Assembly (NCBI RefSeq): GCF_015709515.1 | Contig: NZ_JADNQZ010000052.1 | Location: 133,964-197,963 of the forward strand | Reading direction: 5' to 3' | Source of the DNA: Methylocystis sp. H62 | GTDB lineage: Bacteria > Pseudomonadota > Alphaproteobacteria > Rhizobiales > Beijerinckiaceae | DNA: 64,000 nt | Notes under the pieces: model-generated | Told to the model about the DNA's origin: nothing | What the model saw: the letters and a program-made list of their open reading frames with translations, nothing else | Database searches by the model: none | Program-made: the position numbers and the translations under genes | Shown: in pieces, positions 9,834 through 17,426 of the stretch | Position numbering within the stretch: the stretch's first letter is position 1 | Layout of the letters: the number at the start of each line of letters is the position of its first letter

Positions 9834-10148
9834 CTAAAGAGTGTCCTGTTGAAGGTTGAGATGCTGCTCGACCCGCCGAAGACGCGCTTCACGTTGGCTG
9901 ATGAGGACGCCGTGGCCGATCGCGGATGTATGATATTCGATCACCGCTCGGCGCAATCCGACGATCTGCTCGCTTAGGTCCTTGCGCGTTGCATCGATTT
10001 TGGCGTCGAGCGACGTCAGATCCGAGGCGACATCGGCGCGCAAGGAGCGCGACTCAGCAGCTATCTCCGCTAGGTCATTCTTGGTGGCCATTTCCGCGCG
10101 CATGTCGCGAAGCAGCTGCAGGATCAGATTTTCGGGCGCCTCGGCCAA
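9834..10148 (-). CDS. Short coiled-coil protein
   Basis: A 104-residue protein made almost wholly of heptad-like helix: RDMRAEMATKNDLAEI, then SLRADVASDLTSLDAKIDA, then two basic patches. It resembles the small coiled-coil proteins of unknown function that are frequent in Hyphomicrobiales and in phage-related regions. There is no signal peptide or membrane segment. It sits alone between convergent plsC and the thpR gene. Function unknown. Confidence 0.6.
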   Translation of the reverse strand: MAEAPENLILQLLRDMRAEMATKNDLAEIAAESRSLRADVASDLTSLDAKIDATRKDLSEQIVGLRRAVIEYHTSAIGHGVLISQREARLRRVEQHLNLQQDTL

Positions 10149-10225
10149 AATCGGCTACCTTTCACGCGAGCATATTAAGCGGCTCTTTTAAGCTCCCGCA
10201 ATTATTTACCCGTTTCTGCGCGCGC

Positions 10226-10795
10226 CTAACCCCGCGCTGTTCCTGTCAGGGCTTGCGGCGCCACGTGCAGCGGATATTCCGCCTCGACGATATACGGCCC
10301 CCCGCCCACTGAGTCGCGCGACGAATAGAGCACGAAGCGCTCCGCGGTGAAGCGCAGCGGCGGGAAATAGCCGCGCGCGCCGAGATAAGCGGCGACAGCG
10401 CCGGCGCTGGCGCCGCGCAGACGCGCGAGCGTCACATGCGGGATGAACTTGCGTGGTTCGGGCGGCGCGCCGAGCCGGCGAAGCAGCCGCTCCTGCTCCG
10501 CCTGCATGTCCATGAGACTTGGCTCCGGCCGCGCGCGCGCGACGATCGCCCGGGGCTTGTCGCCGCCGAACGACGTCAGCTGGTCGAAGGTGACGGTGAC
10601 TTCCGGACGGCGGATGAAGGACAGCGCATTCGCCGCGTCCCGCGCGAAAGCGTCATCGACGTCGCCGATAAAGCGCAAGGTGACATGATAATTCTCAACG
10701 TCGATCCAGCGGCCGCCGGGGATTCCGCCGCGCAGGCGCGCGAGGCTTTCGGCGATTGATCGGGGAATCTCCAGGGCCGTAAACAGTCTGGGCAT
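10226..10795 (-). CDS. thpR: RNA 2',3'-cyclic phosphodiesterase (LigT/ThpR)
   Basis: A 2H-phosphoesterase of 189 residues. The two catalytic HxTx motifs are plain: YHVTLRFIG near residue 47 and PHVTLARLRG near residue 122. The N-terminus MPRLFTALEIP is the usual family opening. ThpR proteins hydrolyse 2',3'-cyclic phosphate RNA ends in vitro; the cellular role is unclear. It lies 30 bp downstream of the tesA-like gene on the same strand and is probably co-transcribed with it. Confidence 0.9.
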   Translation of the reverse strand: MPRLFTALEIPRSIAESLARLRGGIPGGRWIDVENYHVTLRFIGDVDDAFARDAANALSFIRRPEVTVTFDQLTSFGGDKPRAIVARARPEPSLMDMQAEQERLLRRLGAPPEPRKFIPHVTLARLRGASAGAVAAYLGARGYFPPLRFTAERFVLYSSRDSVGGGPYIVEAEYPLHVAPQALTGTARG

Positions 10796-10825
10796 GACAT
10801 CCTCCCCAAGCGGGATCGCGCAGCC

Positions 10826-11536
10826 TCATTGCGCGCGCGAGGTCCTACGCGCCCCCATGGAAACGAGCGTTCTTTCAACATAGGGCGCGAGTTTTTTGAC
10901 GATCTTCGCAACGCCGGCGGCGTTGGGATGAATGCCGTCCGAGATGAGGAGCGCGGGCGAGCCCCAGACGCCTTCCAAGATAAAGGGCACAAGCGGCGCC
11001 TCATGTTTGGCGGCAAGATCCGGATAAACCGAATCGAATTCCTTCTTGTAAGCTTGCCCGTGATTCGCGCTCGAGACCATCGCCGTCAGCACCGGACGGA
11101 CGCCTTTTTGCTTCAGTATCGCAAGAATCCGATCCAGATTGGCACGCGTAATTTTCGGATCATGCCCGTTCAGCATGTCATTGGCGCCAAGTTCGACGAC
11201 GGCGATGTCGAATGGCCCGGCGCCAAGGGTATAGTCGAGGCGCGCGAGCCCGGTCGTCGTCGTGTCGCCGGAAACGCCCCCTTGGACGACCTCGACATTA
11301 TATCCGTCCTCGCTCAGGCGTCTCTTGAGCTGCGCCGGAAGCGAATCTTCGGCGCTGATGCCCGGCCCGGCCGTCAGGCTGTCGCCAAAGGCCAGGATGC
11401 GCACAGGTTCGGCGCGCGCGGATGTCAGCGCCATCGTCAACAGGGCCAAGGACGCGAGAGCCGCGGCTTGGAGAGAACGGCGGAAAGCGCAATAAGGCGA
11501 CGGAACTGCGGGCGTCGAATGCGGCGCATCATTCAA
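10826..11536 (-). CDS. tesA: SGNH/GDSL arylesterase or acyl-CoA thioesterase I (TesA-like)
   Basis: A periplasmic lipolytic enzyme. After a signal peptide ending TSARA come block I AFGDSLTAG with the nucleophile Ser, block II GGVSGDTTT with the oxyanion Gly, block III VVELGANDML with Asn, and block V DGIHPNAAG with the catalytic Asp and His. The start is a TTG at 11536. The gene is divergent from an ABC exporter pair. That is the arrangement of tesA-ybbA-ybbP in Escherichia coli, which supports orthology. A decayed relative of this enzyme sits at 59428-59655. Confidence 0.9.
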   Translation of the reverse strand: MNDAPHSTPAVPSPYCAFRRSLQAAALASLALLTMALTSARAEPVRILAFGDSLTAGPGISAEDSLPAQLKRRLSEDGYNVEVVQGGVSGDTTTTGLARLDYTLGAGPFDIAVVELGANDMLNGHDPKITRANLDRILAILKQKGVRPVLTAMVSSANHGQAYKKEFDSVYPDLAAKHEAPLVPFILEGVWGSPALLISDGIHPNAAGVAKIVKKLAPYVERTLVSMGARRTSRAQ

Positions 11537-11547
11537 GGTTTTACTCC

Positions 11548-12237
11548 GTGCTGCGACAAGTCATCGAAGTGGAAGACGTCGATCTCACGCTCGGCGAAGG
11601 CGCCGCCCGCGTGCATGTGCTCAAGTCTGTCAGCCTGAGCGTCGCGCAGGGCGAAACTGTCGCTCTTCTGGGACCCTCCGGCTCGGGCAAATCGACTTTG
11701 CTCATGACCCTCGCCGGATTGGAGCGACCAGACGCTGGAAGCGTCAGGATCGACGGGCGCGACCTTGGCGCCCTTTCGGAAGACGCGCTCGCGCGTTTCC
11801 GCGGAGAAAACATAGGGATCGTCTTCCAGTCTTTCCAGTTGATCCCCACCATGACGGCGCTGGAGAATGTCGCCATTCCACTGGAACTCGCCGGGAAATC
11901 AGACGCTTTCGCGCGCGCCGAGGCCGAGCTTGCGGCGGTGGGGCTCGCTGAGCGCCTGGCCCACTACCCGGCTCAGCTGTCGGGAGGCGAACAGCAGAGG
12001 GTGGCGCTCGCCCGGGCGCTGGCGCCCGACCCGCTGATTCTCGCGGCGGACGAGCCTACGGGCAATCTCGATTCGGAGACCGGGGCTGCGGTGATCGAAC
12101 TTATTTTCACGCAACAACGCCGCCGCGGCGCGACGCTCGTGCTCGTCACCCATGATGCGGCGCTCGCCGCCCGCTGCAGCCGACGCGTTCTGCTGCGCTC
12201 GGGCCGCATCGAGGCGAGCGAGCGGGCGCCGTCATGA
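11548..12237 (+). CDS. ybbA: ABC transporter ATP-binding protein (YbbA/LolD type)
   Basis: The 229-residue nucleotide-binding subunit of a MacB/LolCDE-class ABC system. It shows Walker A GPSGSGKSTLL, Q-loop FQSFQLIPT, signature LSGGEQQRVALARAL, Walker B LILAADEPTG and the H-loop VTHD. The GTG at 11548 is preferred because earlier in-frame starts lie inside the divergent esterase gene; only 11 bp separate the two starts. The 3' end overlaps the permease by four bases. The LolD-like sequence and the permease suggest that the complex moves or senses lipidic envelope substrates. Confidence 0.9.
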   Translation: MLRQVIEVEDVDLTLGEGAARVHVLKSVSLSVAQGETVALLGPSGSGKSTLLMTLAGLERPDAGSVRIDGRDLGALSEDALARFRGENIGIVFQSFQLIPTMTALENVAIPLELAGKSDAFARAEAELAAVGLAERLAHYPAQLSGGEQQRVALARALAPDPLILAADEPTGNLDSETGAAVIELIFTQQRRRGATLVLVTHDAALAARCSRRVLLRSGRIEASERAPS

Positions 12238-14789
12238 AGCCGATGCGCTTCGCCGCCCTGCCCTTCGCGTTGCGCTTCGCCTTGCGCGACCTTCTCGGCG
12301 ACCCGCGCGGGTTTGGGGTCTTCATCGCCTGCATCGTCATCGGCGTCGCCGCGATCTCCGGCGTCTCCGGCCTTTCACGCTCGCTGGCGCAAGGGCTCGC
12401 GCGGGAGGGCCGAACGATCCTGGGCGGCGACGCCTCCTTCAGCCTCGTCTCGCGGGAGTTTTCGCCGGAGCAACGCACCTTCTTCGAGGCGCGCGGCCGG
12501 CTTTCCGAAATTTCGCTGATGCGGGCGATGGCCCGGCGCGACGACGGCGAGGCCGCGCTGGTGGAGATCAAAGCCGTTGATCCTGCGACCTATCCAACGT
12601 TCGGCGCGGTCGCGCTCGATCCCGACATGGCTTTGGTCGAGGCGCTGGAGTTACGAGACGGGCTGCCGGGCGTCGCGGTCGATCCGATGCTGCTCGCGCG
12701 CCTCGACGCCAAGCTCGGCGACACGGTGATGATCGGCGTTTCGCGCTTTTCGCTGCGCGCGATTCTGCGCAGCGAACCCGACAAGCTCGCGGGCGGCATT
12801 GGCTTCGGGCCGCGCATCATGATGACGCGCGCCGCGCTCTCAGGCGCGGAACTGGCGACGCCGGGCTCCATCGTCCGGCATGTCATCCGCGTCACGCTCC
12901 GCGAGGGCGCTGACGCCGACCTCAAGGCGTTCGCCACCGACTCTGCGAGCGCCTTTCCGCAAGCCGGATGGGAGACGCGCACACGGGACGCCGTCTCGCC
13001 GCAGTTCTCGCGCAATCTCGACCGGTTCGCCCAACTGCTCACCCTGGTCGCGCTCACCGCCCTTGTCGCCGGCGGCGCCGGCGTCGCGAACGCCGTGCAG
13101 GGCTTCGTCGAGCGCAAGCGCGCGCAATTCGCGATTTTGAAGGCGCTCGGCGCCGAGGGCTCTCGGGTCTTCAGGATCGCCCTCGCCGAGGTTCTCGCGG
13201 CGGCGTCTTTGGCTATCCTGATGGGACTCGTCGTCGGCGCGGCGATTCCCTGGGGCGCGGCGCAAGCGCTGCGCGATCTCGCCGATCTCCCCGTATCGGC
13301 GTCGCTCGACGCGCAAGGCGCGCTCTATGGCGCTCTGTACGGGCTGCTCGTCGTCCTCGTTTTCGCGCTTGTTCCCCTCGGCCGCGCCCATGAAGTTCCC
13401 GTCGCGGCGCTGCTGCGCGACGACCAGCGGGGCGCGTCGCTCTCACGCTACCGCGCCGGCGCGGCGGCGGCGGCGATCGCGCTCGCCGCCCTGGTCATGG
13501 CCACGTCTTTCGACGTGAAGCTCGGCGCGGCCTATGTCGCCGCCGCTGTCGCGGCCTTCGCCCTGCTGCGCGGCGCGGCATGGGTCGCCATGCGGCTGGC
13601 CCGCAGCCTTCCGCGTTTGCGTGACGCGCAGCTGCGGTTCGCGCTCGCCAATATCTGGCGGCCGAAAAGCCTGACACCGGCGCTGATGATCTCCATCGGC
13701 CTGACGCAAACGCTGCTCATTTCGCTGGCGCTGGTTGAAGGCGCAATTCACAAGGAGCTGGCGCGGGCCGACGCCGGCGAGATTCCCAACTTCTTCTTCA
13801 TCGACGTGCCGAAGGCGCAAACTGAGGCTTTTGGCGGTTTTCTCTCTGGCGAAGCGCCCGGCGCGCGCATCGAACACGTGCCGATGATGCGCGGGCGGAT
13901 CGTCGCCGTGAAGGACGCGGCCGTCGACAAGACCGCGGTGGCCGACGACGCCAAATGGGCGCTCGAGGGCGACCGCGGAGTGACGTTTTCCCCCACGATT
14001 CCGGCGAACTCCACGCTCGCCGAAGGCGAATGGTGGCCGGCGAGCTACGTCGGTCCGCCGCTCGTATCACTGGAGCAGAAGGTCGCCGAAGGATTGGGCC
14101 TGAGCATCGGCGACTCGATCCGAGTCAATGTGCTCGGCAGGGAGGTGACAGCGCAGGTCGCCAATCTGCGCCGGGTGGACTGGCGCAGTTACGCGATCAA
14201 TTTCATCATGGTGTTTTCGCCCAATGTCTTTGCCGGAGCGCCCTATACCGAACTCTTCACCGTGGCGTACGGCGCGCCGTCCGTGGCGGCCCGCGACGCC
14301 AAAGACGCACGCCTCGCGCGGGAGGCGGCGAAACGCTTTCCGAGCATCGTTTCGGTGCGCGTCAAGGATGCGCTGGCAGCGATCGACAAGATCGCCGGAC
14401 AATTGGCGCTGGCCGCGCGCGCCGCGGCGGGTCTCGCCATTGTCACGGCGGTGCTGGCGCTTGCGAGCGCGCTCGCCAGCGGCCAGCGCGCAAGGCTGCA
14501 CGACGCGGTGGTGTTGAAGACTCTCGGCGCGGCCCGCCTCTGGCTGGCCACAGCCTATGCTCTGGAATTTGGGCTGGTCGGCCTCGCCGCCACCCTGATC
14601 GCGGTCGCCGCCGGATCCGCCGCCGCCTATGCGATGACCACGATCCTCATGAAGATTGATTTCGCCTTCCTGCCCTGGACCACGGCGCTGATCTCGCTCG
14701 CGACCCTCGCCATCACCGTTGGCCTCGGCCTCGCCGGGACGTGGCGGGCGCTCTCCCGCCGTCCCGGTCCAGAGTTGCGCCAGCCTTAG
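12234..14789 (+). CDS. ybbP: FtsX-family ABC permease, double-module (YbbP type)
   Basis: An 851-residue inner-membrane permease. It has one N-terminal helix (about 25-45), a long periplasmic domain, a first four-helix FtsX module around residues 260-450, a second large periplasmic domain, and a second FtsX module in the last 140 residues. This doubled layout is that of YbbP and not the single-module LolC/E. It is translationally coupled to the ATPase. The conserved tesA/ybbAP cluster implies a joint envelope-lipid role. The substrate is unknown. Confidence 0.9.
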   Translation: MKPMRFAALPFALRFALRDLLGDPRGFGVFIACIVIGVAAISGVSGLSRSLAQGLAREGRTILGGDASFSLVSREFSPEQRTFFEARGRLSEISLMRAMARRDDGEAALVEIKAVDPATYPTFGAVALDPDMALVEALELRDGLPGVAVDPMLLARLDAKLGDTVMIGVSRFSLRAILRSEPDKLAGGIGFGPRIMMTRAALSGAELATPGSIVRHVIRVTLREGADADLKAFATDSASAFPQAGWETRTRDAVSPQFSRNLDRFAQLLTLVALTALVAGGAGVANAVQGFVERKRAQFAILKALGAEGSRVFRIALAEVLAAASLAILMGLVVGAAIPWGAAQALRDLADLPVSASLDAQGALYGALYGLLVVLVFALVPLGRAHEVPVAALLRDDQRGASLSRYRAGAAAAAIALAALVMATSFDVKLGAAYVAAAVAAFALLRGAAWVAMRLARSLPRLRDAQLRFALANIWRPKSLTPALMISIGLTQTLLISLALVEGAIHKELARADAGEIPNFFFIDVPKAQTEAFGGFLSGEAPGARIEHVPMMRGRIVAVKDAAVDKTAVADDAKWALEGDRGVTFSPTIPANSTLAEGEWWPASYVGPPLVSLEQKVAEGLGLSIGDSIRVNVLGREVTAQVANLRRVDWRSYAINFIMVFSPNVFAGAPYTELFTVAYGAPSVAARDAKDARLAREAAKRFPSIVSVRVKDALAAIDKIAGQLALAARAAAGLAIVTAVLALASALASGQRARLHDAVVLKTLGAARLWLATAYALEFGLVGLAATLIAVAAGSAAAYAMTTILMKIDFAFLPWTTALISLATLAITVGLGLAGTWRALSRRPGPELRQP

Positions 14790-14898
14790 AGCGCGTCCCG
14801 ATCATATGAAATCATGTGATCGATAAGGACTCGCTCAAATCAAAATGGTGGAGCAGGTTCTCATCGAAAAAGTCTGTCAACTTTTTCGGAACCTGCTC
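14789..14898. repeat. Palindromic intergenic repeat element with long hairpin
   Basis: The element begins TAGAGCGCGTCCCGATC and contains two palindromes. The first is GATCATATG/CATGTGATC around 14800-14822. The second is a long hairpin, 14851-14898, with outer arms GAGCAGGTTC/GAACCTGCTC and inner arms CGAAAAAGT/ACTTTTTCG. It lies at the end of the permease gene and touches the stop codon of the convergent CopC-like gene, so it may terminate both. From memory, similar elements are dispersed in Methylocystaceae genomes; this needs a genome search. Confidence 0.75.
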
Positions 14899-15277
14899 AG
14901 GCGGAGAGGGAAGGCTCGACGATGAAAGGAAACGCGCCCTCGACGATCGTTCCATCCGTTGCGAGCACACGATAGTCGACTTCATAAAGTCCGGGCTGCA
15001 GAACCGGCGTGTCGAGGATCAACTCTTTGGAGGCTTGTTTCTGCGTCGCTTTAGCGATCACCAGGCCGTTTCTGCTCTTGAGCGTTATCGTTGAGATGAC
15101 GGCGTCAGCCTTCCCCTCAAACACCAGCTTAACTTGACGCACAGGCTTAACGACCCGCTGTCTCGATGCAGGGAAAGATTCGACGAGGAACTGATGATGA
15201 GCCAGCCCGGCCGTCGCAGAGCACAAGCCTAGCCCGGCGGCGAGGAACGCCGCCCAAGCGTATCTGATGAGCTTCAT
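14897..15277 (-). CDS. CopC-like periplasmic copper-resistance domain protein
   Basis: A 126-residue exported protein. The ATG at 15277 has an AGGAGAAAG ribosome-binding site. The signal peptide ends GLA and the mature chain starts HHQFL. In CopC the mature N-terminal histidine is a Cu(II) ligand, so that feature is kept. The fold-typical C-terminal segment YEVDYRVLATDGTIVEG is present, but the histidine of the usual 'DGH' is replaced by threonine. Copper affinity may therefore be altered or lost. No copD or other copper gene adjoins it. Confidence 0.82.
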   Translation of the reverse strand: MKLIRYAWAAFLAAGLGLCSATAGLAHHQFLVESFPASRQRVVKPVRQVKLVFEGKADAVISTITLKSRNGLVIAKATQKQASKELILDTPVLQPGLYEVDYRVLATDGTIVEGAFPFIVEPSLSA

Positions 15278-15420
15278 TGTCTTTCTCCTGACCGGCGAAC
15301 CGCCGCCCGCCTCGATGTCTGGAGAAATAACTTCCCACGCGCGATTTGTTCGAGCGCGGGCGTACGCAAGAGCGCGGCGACGCGACGAAAATTCGCGCAA
15401 AATTCGCCAACGGCTGCGCC

Positions 15421-15462
15421 GCCTTGCCCTTTGGGCTGCGCTGCCTTGCCCTTTGGGCTGCG
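15421..15462. repeat. Two tandem 20-22 bp repeats
   Basis: Two adjacent copies of GCCTTGCCCTTTGGGCTGCG, at 15421-15440 and 15443-15462, separated by CT. Each copy holds a small GCCC-TTT-GGGC inverted repeat. They lie upstream of the DUF2232 gene in the 279 bp gap after the divergent CopC-like start. Possibly a leader or a protein-binding site; no role is visible. Confidence 0.7.
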
Positions 15463-15556
15463 ACCTCCTAAAACGCTTGAGCGTCGACGGCCCGCCGGGC
15501 GGCGCCTTTTGCGTTATGCGCCAAAATGCGCGACGCGCCGTCAGCGGAACCCAATC

Positions 15557-16543
15557 TTGGCCGACAAGAACGCCCTCTCCTGGCCGAATTTCGCGGTGTC
15601 GATTCTCGGCGGCGTCGCAGCGGCGGTGATCTTCGCCGTCGTCGCGCGCGGCGGCTTTGGCGGGCTCCTCTTAGCGCATCTTGCGCCCCTGCCGATCATG
15701 ATCGTCGCCTTCGCCTTCGGCCTGATCCACGGCGCGACGGCGGCGATCCTCGCATCGATCATCCTGATCTTCTGGCCGCATCCGGTGATCGGCATGGGAT
15801 ATGCTCTGCTGATCGCGGCCCCGGCCTGGTCCGCTGTCTATGCGGCGCTTGGTGCGCCCCGCGGCGGCCGGGACAGGCTGACGCGCAATCTGCCGGGCTG
15901 GGCGGCGCTCGCGCCTGCGACCTTTCTGGCGAGCGCGATCATTCTCTGGCTGATCGTCGCCACTCTCGCGTTCGGATCGCTCGACGAAGCGCTGAATCCG
16001 ATCCGGGCGCGCGCCTTCATCCTGCTCGACATTATGGTCAAGGAGCGCGACCTTGGCGATAAGATCGATCCGACGACGCTTTCCGGGTCCGTCGCGCGCG
16101 CCGTCCCCGCCTTTCTCGCCGGCTATGGCCTGCTGATCCACGTCATCAATTTGTGGCTCGCGGCAAGGATCGCGCAAGCATCCAAGCTGCTCAGCCGCCC
16201 CTGGCCGGACATCGCCAATGAATTCCGCCTGCCGAAGCCGGTGGGCGGCCTGTTCCTGAGCGGAATCGCGCTGGTCTTCTTCCAGGGCCTCGCCGGCGCG
16301 ATTGGACTGGTGCTGGCGACGACCATGGGATTGCTGCTTGCGTTCCAAGGGCTCGCCGTCGCTCATATCTACCTGCGCGGGTCGCGCTCGAGCGCCCTGG
16401 TGCTGGCGGTCATCTATTTCACCCTCGGATTTTTGGGGTGGCCCCTGCTGTTTTTCGCCGCACTCGGCGTCGCCGACCTGATCTTCAACTATCGCGTCCG
16501 AAAGACGGACGCCGGGCCCACCGCGATGCAAAAACCGGATTGA
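15557..16543 (+). CDS. DUF2232 multispanning membrane protein
   Basis: A 328-residue inner-membrane protein with about eight helices. In Hyphomicrobiales a DUF2232 gene is regularly found between rpsR and rplI, and here it lies 52 bp upstream of rplI. The TTG at 15557 ([12 protein letters not shown]) is chosen because it begins just before the first helix and gives the usual family length. The frame stays open upstream to 15431 but through low-quality sequence. rpsF and rpsR, normally upstream, are absent here. Confidence 0.82.
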   Translation: MADKNALSWPNFAVSILGGVAAAVIFAVVARGGFGGLLLAHLAPLPIMIVAFAFGLIHGATAAILASIILIFWPHPVIGMGYALLIAAPAWSAVYAALGAPRGGRDRLTRNLPGWAALAPATFLASAIILWLIVATLAFGSLDEALNPIRARAFILLDIMVKERDLGDKIDPTTLSGSVARAVPAFLAGYGLLIHVINLWLAARIAQASKLLSRPWPDIANEFRLPKPVGGLFLSGIALVFFQGLAGAIGLVLATTMGLLLAFQGLAVAHIYLRGSRSSALVLAVIYFTLGFLGWPLLFFAALGVADLIFNYRVRKTDAGPTAMQKPD

Positions 16544-16595
16544 CTTTCGCCCGGTTTTTCTCGACATAGCCCGCAATCTCGGAGAAGTAGCAAAG

Positions 16596-17159
16596 ATGGA
16601 CGTCATTCTGCTGGAACGCGTGGCCAAGCTCGGCCAGATGGGCGAGACCGTGCGCGTGCGCGACGGCTACGCCCGCAATTTCCTGCTGGCGCGCGGCAAG
16701 GCGCTGCGAGCCACGGAAAACAACAAGAAGCATTTCGAGACCCAGCGGGCGCAGATCGAGGCGCGCAATCTCGAGGCTAAGAAAGAAGCCGAAACCGTCG
16801 CCGAAAAGCTCAACGGACAAAGCTTCAACATCATTCGCCAGGCGGGCGAGAGCGGCCAGCTTTATGGCTCGGTTTCGGCGCGGGATGTCGCCGAGGCGGC
16901 GACGGCGGGCGGCTTCTCGGTCAGTCGCGATCAGATCGTGCTGGTGCACCCCATCAAAACGCTCGGCCTGCACCAGACGCCCGTGCATCTGCATCCGGAA
17001 GTCGATGTGAAGATCACGATCAACGTCGCCCGTTCGGAAGAAGAGGCCGAGCGGCAGGCGCGCGGCGAAAGCGCTACGATCCGGGAAGAGACGTCGATGG
17101 ACGATCTCGGCCTGGAAGTCGGCGCGGCTCTGGCGGAAGCCGGCGACGTCGAGATGTAA
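16596..17159 (+). CDS. rplI: 50S ribosomal protein L9
   Basis: A large-subunit protein that binds 23S rRNA at the base of the L1 stalk. The 187-residue product starts [19 protein letters not shown], the canonical L9 opening, and carries [16 protein letters not shown]. It is longer than the roughly 150 residues of enterobacterial L9 because of an acidic C-terminal extension ([15 protein letters not shown]), as is typical of alphaproteobacteria. GGAGAAG precedes the start. It is followed by a strong terminator. Confidence 0.96.
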   Translation: MDVILLERVAKLGQMGETVRVRDGYARNFLLARGKALRATENNKKHFETQRAQIEARNLEAKKEAETVAEKLNGQSFNIIRQAGESGQLYGSVSARDVAEAATAGGFSVSRDQIVLVHPIKTLGLHQTPVHLHPEVDVKITINVARSEEEAERQARGESATIREETSMDDLGLEVGAALAEAGDVEM

Positions 17160-17186
17160 GCTCCCATAAGCGCGCACGCGTCCATC

Positions 17187-17218
17187 CCGGCGGCCCTTCG
17201 GCCGCCGGTTTTCGTTTT
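17187..17218 (+). terminator. Rho-independent terminator after rplI
   Basis: CCGGCGGCC and GGCCGCCGG form a perfect 9-bp stem around CTTC, followed by TTTTCGTTTT. This ends the DUF2232-rplI unit, so dnaB is probably transcribed from its own promoter downstream. Confidence 0.88.
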
Positions 17219-17342
17219 CCCGGGCCCATCTCTGATTCTCTTCTGAATGCAAGAAGAGTCGGACAGGCGCTGAACGAATCTTTTTCACCATGTGGAAAAG
17301 ACTCGCTTCTCGCCGCGGCGGACAAAAGCCTATGGCGGCGCC

Positions 17343-17369
17343 GACGCGTTAATGTATTGTTAACGCGTC
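17343..17369. promoter_or_regulatory. CtrA box inside a perfect palindrome upstream of dnaB
   Basis: TTAATGTATTGTTAAC at 17349-17364 matches the full CtrA consensus TTAA-N7-TTAAC exactly. It is the core of a perfect 10-bp inverted repeat, GACGCGTTAA-N7-TTAACGCGTC. The site lies 58 bp upstream of the dnaB ATG, after the rplI terminator. CtrA is the cell-cycle master regulator of alphaproteobacteria, so cell-cycle control of dnaB is the natural reading; this is inference. Confidence 0.65.
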
Positions 17370-17426
17370 TCAGGCTCGCGCGTCGCGTTCGCAGCCCGGA
17401 ACAGTCTCAAACAAGTCCGATCATCG

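Noticed and set aside
15431-15556. Extended N-terminus for the DUF2232 protein
   Set aside because: The extra 42 codons run through a 20-bp tandem repeat and have no membrane or family character; the TTG at 15557 is a better start.
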